Assembly (NCBI GenBank): GCA_023055505.1
Contig: JALIRH010000001.1
Location: 119,937,964 to 120,001,963, forward strand
DNA from: Callipepla californica brunnescens
Lineage: Eukaryota; Chordata; Aves; Galliformes; Odontophoridae
Reading direction: 5' to 3'
Length of the DNA stretch: 64,000 bases
Shown here: positions 57,840-64,000 of the stretch, in pieces
Layout: each line of letters starts with the position of its first letter
Numbering within the stretch: position 1 is the stretch's first letter
The notes under the pieces: generated by a model
Databases searched by the model: none
Seen by the model: the letters and a program-made list of their open reading frames with translations, nothing else
Told to the model about the DNA's origin: nothing
Translations under genes and position numbers: made by a program

Positions 57840-58640
57840 AATCCACAAGCTTAGAGGAAAGATATTCGTGGAGTTGGCTGGAATTAGGGATTATTTTTAT
57901 TTAATCAACAAACTGATCTCAAGACTGATCAGATGACGAGGTGACATTATCAGTTTAGTGGATGGATAAAATATTGTGCATGGTAAATTAGATCATTTTA
58001 AGGATAAGAAAAGCAGAAGTGGGTGGACATTGAACAATAAACGTGAGATTGAGACCTTCAGGAACTTAGATTTTAAACTCATCTTTTGCATGTGATATGA
58101 AGAGTTTGTATCTTCCAGTCAGTCACAGGACACACTTCACTGAGAACAGTAATATGACCATGAAAATTATCAAATCTCTTTCAAGGATCACATGAAGGAA
58201 AGTATTTATATTGTTGTTCTTTGGCAAAAGGAATTCCACTGCAACAGTCATTCCTGTTGTAGAATATTGTGCATTGTTCCCAATTAGGATATTCATATCG
58301 AAAAATGTTTAATGAAAATTTGAATTGGTGCAAAAAGAAGATTATGCAAACAATGAGAGGAACAAAGAAACTAGATGAGTTTGATTTATTTGCTCTGACA
58401 AAATGAAATCTGACAGAGGTCATGGTTTCTACCTATAAATACATCAAAAGTAAGTACCAGGGAAAGATAAGAGAAGATAAATGTCTTCTGCTTATGAATT
58501 AACTTTGACACTATTTTAGGGAAAAAAAGCCTTTAGAAGATCATAACTTCAAGGCAGAATATCAAATCCAAAATACTTAACTTGTTTAAGAAGTTGGAGT
58601 GTTTTGTGAAAGGAGTTTTTCAGCAGCCTGATATAGCAGA
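57840..58640 (+). mobile_element. ancient CR1/L3-like LINE relic
   Basis: The segment from about 58290 reads like the C-terminal part of a CR1/L3-clade reverse-transcriptase ORF: 'gaagattatgcaaacaatga', a Leu-rich 'tttgatttatttgctctgac' block, 'gtcatggtttctacctataa' and 'atacatcaaaagtaagtacc'. It corresponds to the 'K-M-I-K... L-F-S-L... Y-K-Y-L' order but is heavily mutated. Support is good for 58160-58500 and weak outside it. Confidence 0.5.
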
Positions 58641-60029
58641 AAAATAAATGTGATCCTGTCCTTTTTCTTTTGTTTTTGAAGATAAAATCTTCACTGAAAA
58701 TATTATTACTTCTTAACAGTTCATTGGAAATTTCAATATCCCCTTTGTAAGATTTTGTTGAAGAAATATGCCATGAAAATCTTGCTCTAAACTCATACAG
58801 TCATTATTATGATATTTAAATATATATATTTATATGTAAATGTATATATTTAGAAAAACTGTAGTAATAATTTCTCCAGTGCTGCCTTACCATTTGCAGC
58901 GTAACTCATAGTTATGACCTCTGTGTATGATTTCAAGATCCTCAAGGGGAAATGTTGATGCTGTTTACTCCCCAGGGCAGTGGGTTCATTTACTAGTTCT
59001 CGTGTGCTGCATTGCAACCCATCACATAACTTATACTGGTGTGGTAGAGGAAGAGAAGGGAACTGAGAAGAAGACAAGTTGCCTAATCTGACTCTAAATC
59101 AATAATTTTGTGGAACAAATACAATGCTGGAAGTTTAGACTGATTTTCATTAAATAACTTTTCTATAACTCTAGTCAGAGGGTCCTAGGTTTGCAGTAAA
59201 AGAGATCTCTGTATAAGACTTTACTGGCATGTATCTGTGGACAGTCTCACTCAGACATCGGAGCTCTATTAGAACATTTCATCAATGCAGTATTTCTATT
59301 TCTAACATTTCTAATGCAGTGTTGTTCCTTGCTGTACGTAAATTCACCTCTTCTTCAGTCTACTTTTAAATGACAAGAAATAGGGCTGATATTATTCCCC
59401 TTTGCAGATTACTCTACAGATTGATAGGTCTCACTCTCTTTCTTCTTCTCCTTTTCCCACTTCTCCCCTCGATACTTTGCCATTATTTTCCATTTCTTGC
59501 TTTTATTCCACAACTTGTAGTCATACCCATTACTACACTAAATTAATTCATATCTTTTTTAAAAATAAAAACTTTCAAATTGCTCTAGGCAGTTACCATT
59601 TTCCTCTCCGCATCTCTAGGCATGTTGGTATTCTTAAAAATAGTAAATAGAACAGGAATGGAAAGCGAAGTCATTTGAGGACTATAGATCTTGGGTTTTA
59701 GATTTTTTTTAACTTACTACAAAAATAGACTTGCAAATAAGAGATCACTATGAAAACATGAGAATAGTGATAATTAATAACTTTTAAAAGGTGATTTCTA
59801 TGTTGACAATATGGAAAATTGCATTCCACGTGTCTTCTGCATAAAAATTGCACATGTACCATAGCTAATGTCTCTTACCAATTGTGTCCTAACTTAATCT
59901 GCACACATTGCCTCAGATGAGGATTTCCTGAACTTTAGTCTCCTCTTTTACTACCTGATAATTACAGCATTTTAGGGACAGAATTTATTTTGGTTGTTTT
60001 GTGAGAGTGTATTTACAATATATTATAAT
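58641..60029. other. unique sequence with a TA-rich run
   Basis: TA-rich stretch at 58816-58852. No gene or other repeat recognised. Confidence 0.35.
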
Positions 60030-60049
60030 ATCTGAGAAGAAACAGAGAA

Positions 60050-60365
60050 GTAGATGAGGGGAAGAAGATGGATGTTGTGTACCTTGACTTCAGCAAGCTG
60101 TTTGACACCACCTCCCACACCATCCTTGTTATGAAACTTAGAAAGCATATAAATGAGTGGACAGCAAGGTGGATTGATAACTGACTTACTGGCAAAGCAT
60201 AGAGGGCTGTCATCAGTGGCACAGTCTGGTTGGAGCCCTGTAACTAGCAGTGCTTTCCAGGGGTCAGTGCTGGGTCTGTTCTTATTCAACATCCTCATCA
60301 ACTACCCGGATTAAGGCATAGAGCTCACTCTTGACAAGTTTGCAGATGATACAAAGCTGGGAGGA
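60050..60365 (+). pseudogene. CR1 reverse-transcriptase core, broken
   Basis: One frame gives V-V-Y-L-D-F-S-K-L-F-D at about 60074-60106, the first catalytic-Asp motif. Stop codons follow near 60180, and the F-A-D-D-T-K-L-G-G motif appears in another frame at 60339-60365. Both catalytic motifs thus survive in sequence but not in a single frame. Confidence 0.8.
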
Positions 60366-60863
60366 GTGGTTGACATACTGGAAGGCTGTGCTGCCATTCT
60401 AGACCTGGACAGAGTAAAGAGTTGCTCAGGGAGGAAGTTCCAGAAGATCAAGTATAGGATCTTTCGTCTGCGGAGGAATAACTCCATGCATCAGCACAAG
60501 TTAGGGAATGACCTGCTGGAGAGGAGCTCTGCGGAAAAGGACCTGAGTGTTTTGGTGTACAACACATTGGCCATGAACCATCAGTGTGCCTTTGTGAAGA
60601 AGAAGGCTACTGGAATCCTGGGGTGCATTATAAAAAGCATGGCCAGCCGGGCAAGGGAGGTGATCCTCCCCCTCTTCTCTGCCATGGTGAGGCCACAATT
60701 TACAATCCTGTATCCAGTTCTGGACTCCCCAGTTAAAAAATACAGGGATTTCCTAGGAGCCCAGCAGTTGGGCGCAAAGATTTTAAAGGGCTTGGAGATT
60801 TTCCTGTGTGAGAAACCTGGGTCTGTTTTTTTCAGGGGAAAAGAAGACTGTGGGGAGATCTGA
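60366..60863 (+). pseudogene. CR1 ORF2 remnant, open 165 codons
   Basis: The longest LINE-derived open frame in the window. It carries L-G-N-D-L-L-E-R-S-S-A-E-K-D-L-S-V-L-V, then N-H-Q-C-A-F-V-K-K-K-A-T-G-I-L-G-C-I and M-A-S-R-A-R-E-V-I-L-P-L-F-S-A-M-V-R-P, in the order of CR1 ORF2 after the catalytic core. The following L-E-Y-C-V-Q block is degraded to F-T-I-L-Y-P-V-L. The end of the frame drifts from the ORF2 tail, and the remaining coding continues at 60902 in another frame. Confidence 0.88.
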
Positions 60864-61483
60864 CAAATGTTTATAAATAACTAAAGGGAGGTGAGAGGCA
60901 AGTGGATGAGACCAGGCTCTCATCATTGGTAGTGTACAGAGATAAGAGCGGGAGTAAAGGCCTAAAACCTGAACATAGGAAATTCCATGCAAACATGCAG
61001 AAGAACTTCTTTACAATAATGATGATGGACCACTGGAACAGCTTGCCCAGGAAGTTTGCAGAGTCTTTTTGTATGGAAATATTCAGGATCCATCTGGATG
61101 TCTACCTGTTCAACATATTGTAGGGCACCTGCTTTAGCAAGGGCATTGAACTTGATGATCTCTTGAGGTCCCTTCCAATCCCTGTAATTCAGTGATTCTG
61201 TGAATTCCTACTGCTATCCTGTTATACATACATGCATAAATATATAATACTACAGAGCTTCTTTGTCTCTGCAGAGTTTCCTGCTATCATTCAGGGCCTC
61301 AGGTCCAATAAGTCATAAATAGATATCCTGTACTCTGGTCTTCTAATAGGGAATAAAGGGATCTTATCTTAGCGGTAGAAAGATAATCAGAAGAATCAAA
61401 AGAACAAAACCAGACTGTCTGTCTATATATACACTTATACTCAAATATAGCTGCGTATGTGCTTGAACATCCATATATATTTA

Positions 61484-61515
61484 CATATATATATATATAT
61501 ATATATAATATAATA
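61484..61515. repeat. (AT)n microsatellite
   Basis: About thirteen AT units ending in ATA variants. Confidence 0.95.
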
Positions 61516-62341
61516 TGCATTTTAAAGTCTGATTCTGTTGATTGTACAGGCCAAATCAGCTTCCTCATTAAATCAATTTCAAAGGGAAATGAATACATTT
61601 AAAGAGTGAGACATGTCTAGCATTTCTCTTGATGAGCTAAATCCATTCTAAGCATACTGAAGTCATCAGAGTTACTGGGGGGATGCAGTTGTCTTAGAGT
61701 TTGCATAAGATTATGAAGGTATAAGGCATTTGCTAAGTATTGTTCCTACTAATTACACTCTTCCTCCAAAATTGTTGTTCAGGTTAGTAGGGAAACAAAA
61801 GACTCCTATCCTTTTTATGCCTTTACTTCCTTTGTTCCTACAGGGACAGAAAAAAAGGAAATAGGTTCAGTTGTACAGAGATCTTAAAGCCATATTTGTA
61901 GCTTGGTGGAGAATGAAGCTTTTAGTTTGCCAGCTGATATGTGTTAGACAGTTGTGGTTTCACGTGGCAAGTAGCTAAGTACCACATAGTTATTCATTGA
62001 CAGTTAAGAGATCTGCTGATTCTTGTTCCCCAGTTAGCAGTCCTGAAAAAGATCTAGTCTGGTCTCAAATATCACTTTTCCCTTTCATGTAAAATTACAT
62101 TTATCCTAAAAAAACTGCATGATCTGAAACAGGGATAGCACACTGGCCTTTTTTAGGATCTTTAATTGTAATTAGGGAAAATGAAAACTATATTTTAAGA
62201 GAATATATAGTGCCCTGCAAAAGCAGTACTTTGTCCATTACTGCAGAAAATCAGAAATGATGTCTTCCCTCCTCCCTCCCATGATAAGCTTACAGTATCA
62301 GGGTCAGAAATATAACAGAGCAAGAAAAGCATAACCCACAC

Positions 62342-62361
62342 TTTTTTTTTTTTTTTTTTTT
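62342..62361. repeat. poly(T) tract
   Basis: Twenty uninterrupted T. Confidence 0.95.
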
Positions 62362-62422
62362 GCCTACGTTAATGATTATGTCTGCTATATTTAAGTAGTT
62401 TAAAACATTTGCACCAGGGGAA

Positions 62423-62450
62423 AAGAAAAAAAGAGTGAGAGAGAGAGAAA
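62423..62450. repeat. GA-rich simple repeat
   Basis: GA units flanked by A runs. Confidence 0.7.
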
Positions 62451-63349
62451 AAATTTGATTGTTGTTGATTTTATTTTCTAGAATGGAAGCAGCTCAAAAG
62501 CGTGTTAGTCTGGGTTCTTAGAGAAATAAGTTTTGTGTAACCTCTTGTGTCTTTCATTACCTCTGTCATGCCAAGCTAATTCAAAATGCAGTGCATCTAA
62601 ACAGGGTCTACAAAGAGGGAAAAAAATATAAGAAAACCTATACTTTAAAGAAAACTAGAGATTGGATATAGAAAAGAATCTTTACAAAGTACCTCACTGA
62701 GAAAAAGGCTCTAGATTCAGTTCAATGAATTTTTGTTACACATCTAGTGTGCAGGTCCATCCACAAATACACATATGAACTAACCACAACACTTTTTTCT
62801 TGCCCTGTCAGACATGAGAAGGGGAAATTTGGTCATGGTGAGAATTTACACGGGACTCTGCAGGTAGCTGAAACACTACAATCTGAAATATTTTTTCTGC
62901 GCTTATGTGGAAGTCAGTTGGGGTTTGGCACATTGAGAGTTACTGGGCACACTCTCATGGGAAACCAAGCTTCATTAGTTCTGTTCCCTAAATAACTAGG
63001 GTAAATTGCCACATGAGAATCAGGGCGTTTGATGACTGCAAGAACTCTGGTGGTTAGGATCTGTTCCTCAACATAAAACAGACACGCATTTATCTTGGTA
63101 ATCTTCAGAGTAATAAACTGAGGAAATTATTTATGTCTCCTGAGAAAGTAAACCAAAAGGAATGCCAGCTGTTAAGGTTGACCAGAAAGTGGTGTGAGGG
63201 AATTGTATCTCATTCTGAACTGTTTTAGCCCAGGTATGCAGATCTGAGGTTTCCTCTGACATTATTTCCTTCTGCATTTTCATTTAGAAACTGAGGTAAT
63301 GCAATCTTCACAACCAGTCAGTAAGATGATCTAGAAGACTGGTTGGAAG

Positions 63350-64000
63350 AGCAGACTCAAGGAGTGCTGGTCATGACTTACCATTCAGATGACTGACAGG
63401 AACAATCAGAGTAACCCATAGTTCAGTGGTGAAACCTATACTGCTCATCATCTTCATCAAAGACATAAGCAACAGTCAAGTATATCTTCAATAATTTTTT
63501 AGTTGTCTATGAACTTGAATGTTGACTTACAAAAAAATGGCAGTTTCTAACATGAGCGACTTAGAAAATCTTAAGGACTGATGTAACAAAAACTGTATCA
63601 GGTTCAGTAAGGTAAAGTGGAAAGTTCTGCATTAGAGCAAAATAATCCTAAACATCAGCATAAGAATAGTCTAGCAGGGTATTAACCTAACTGACATGAG
63701 TTTGAAAATAAAAATTGCCTCCAAGTGGGAATATAAGCCATTGAATATGTTCTCACCAGGAAAAAGGTAAATTGCATGCAGGTCTACTAAAAAGCATTGA
63801 CAAAATTGGAACAGAAGATACTACTACTCGCTGTGTCATTGAGGTCCTACATAGAGTGGTACTCAGTCCAAATAAGAATTAATGGGGAGAAGATGTCAGG
63901 AAGTTTGGCAGAGGCCAAAGGCACATGGTCTACAGCAAAAACTGAGCTTGTCCAGTCTAGAAAGTGAAATGGTGCATCTGATACCAGCTATGAACTACGT
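63350..64000 (+). mobile_element. CR1: ancient CR1 relic, runs off the window
   Basis: Degenerate sense-strand CR1 order is visible: 'gcagactcaaggagtgctgg', 'actgctcatcatcttcatca' 'aagacat' (the I-F-I-N-D-L region), then 'gttctgcattagagcaaaat', 'aatcctaaacatcagcat' and 'aaaaagcattgacaaaattg'. Divergence is high and deletions are numerous. The 3' part would lie beyond base 64000. Confidence 0.6.

Larger units (their letters stand above)
60030..61206 (+). mobile_element. CR1: longest plus-strand CR1 LINE, about 1.18 kb
   Basis: Sense CR1 starting in the reverse-transcriptase core and continuing to a proper 3' end ('gatgatctcttgaggtccct', 'tccaatccctgtaattcag', 'tgattctgtgaattc'). The F-A-D-D-T-K-L-G-G catalytic motif is intact at about 60339-60365. 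Stops and frameshifts between motifs inactivate it. The 5' part, including the endonuclease domain, is missing. Confidence 0.93.
61207..63349. other. unique sequence with simple repeats
   Basis: (AT)n at 61484-61515, poly(T) at 62342-62361 and a GA-rich run at about 62423-62450. No gene or transposon recognised. Confidence 0.35.

Noticed and set aside
1..64000. tRNA, rRNA, CRISPR array or bacterial-type operon
   Set aside because: No tRNA cloverleaf, rRNA wording, regularly spaced repeats or clustered long frames were seen. The only tRNA-like string is the 18-nt primer-binding site at 31123-31140.

Overview
The window looks like non-genic DNA from a bird macrochromosome. It is AT-rich, and its dominant repeats are CR1 LINEs: mostly 5'-truncated copies in both orientations. 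Many share the bird-typical 3' end, with a short terminal repeat related to ATTCTATG. The rest is thin: one long terminal repeat (LTR), two MIR-type SINE relics, microsatellites and A/T tracts. No known protein-coding gene, tRNA, rRNA, CRISPR array or operon was recognised. Nearly all open frames over 60 codons are either chance frames or pieces of (or antisense to) CR1 ORF2. Chicken or another galliform is a reasonable guess, but the sequence alone does not fix the species.

Layout. 0-5 kb: six CR1 fragments and a small degenerate tandem repeat. 6.4-8.8 kb: a roughly 330-bp unit present twice at about 95% identity, not assigned to a family. 9-22.9 kb: mostly unique AT-rich sequence with an inverted repeat rich in TAAT motifs (9.72-9.81 kb), a few short or ancient CR1 pieces and several TA microsatellites. 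22.9-24.4 kb: a long minus-strand CR1 with a younger plus-strand CR1 nested in it. 24.4-30.8 kb: unique sequence with one ancient CR1. 30.86-31.99 kb: a minus-strand retroviral LTR, a primer-binding site matching tRNA-Ser, a CR1 tail, and a 31-bp remnant of a second LTR end. 33-41 kb: four CR1 copies separated by unique DNA. 41.9-51 kb: almost repeat-free except for MIR relics, and the place where I can assemble a speculative four-exon open frame. 52-64 kb: the densest CR1 cluster, including the longest plus-strand copy (60.0-61.2 kb) and two very old CR1/L3-like relics.

Three things deserve a second look. First, the LTR with its tRNA-Ser primer site and CR1 chimera. Second, the phase-compatible exon series at 41.94-50.96 kb: strong splice signals, two N-glycosylation sequons and an AATAAA at the stop, but no recognised family. 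Third, the duplicated unit at 6.4/8.5 kb. All CR1 boundaries are by eye and approximate to about 10-30 bp.
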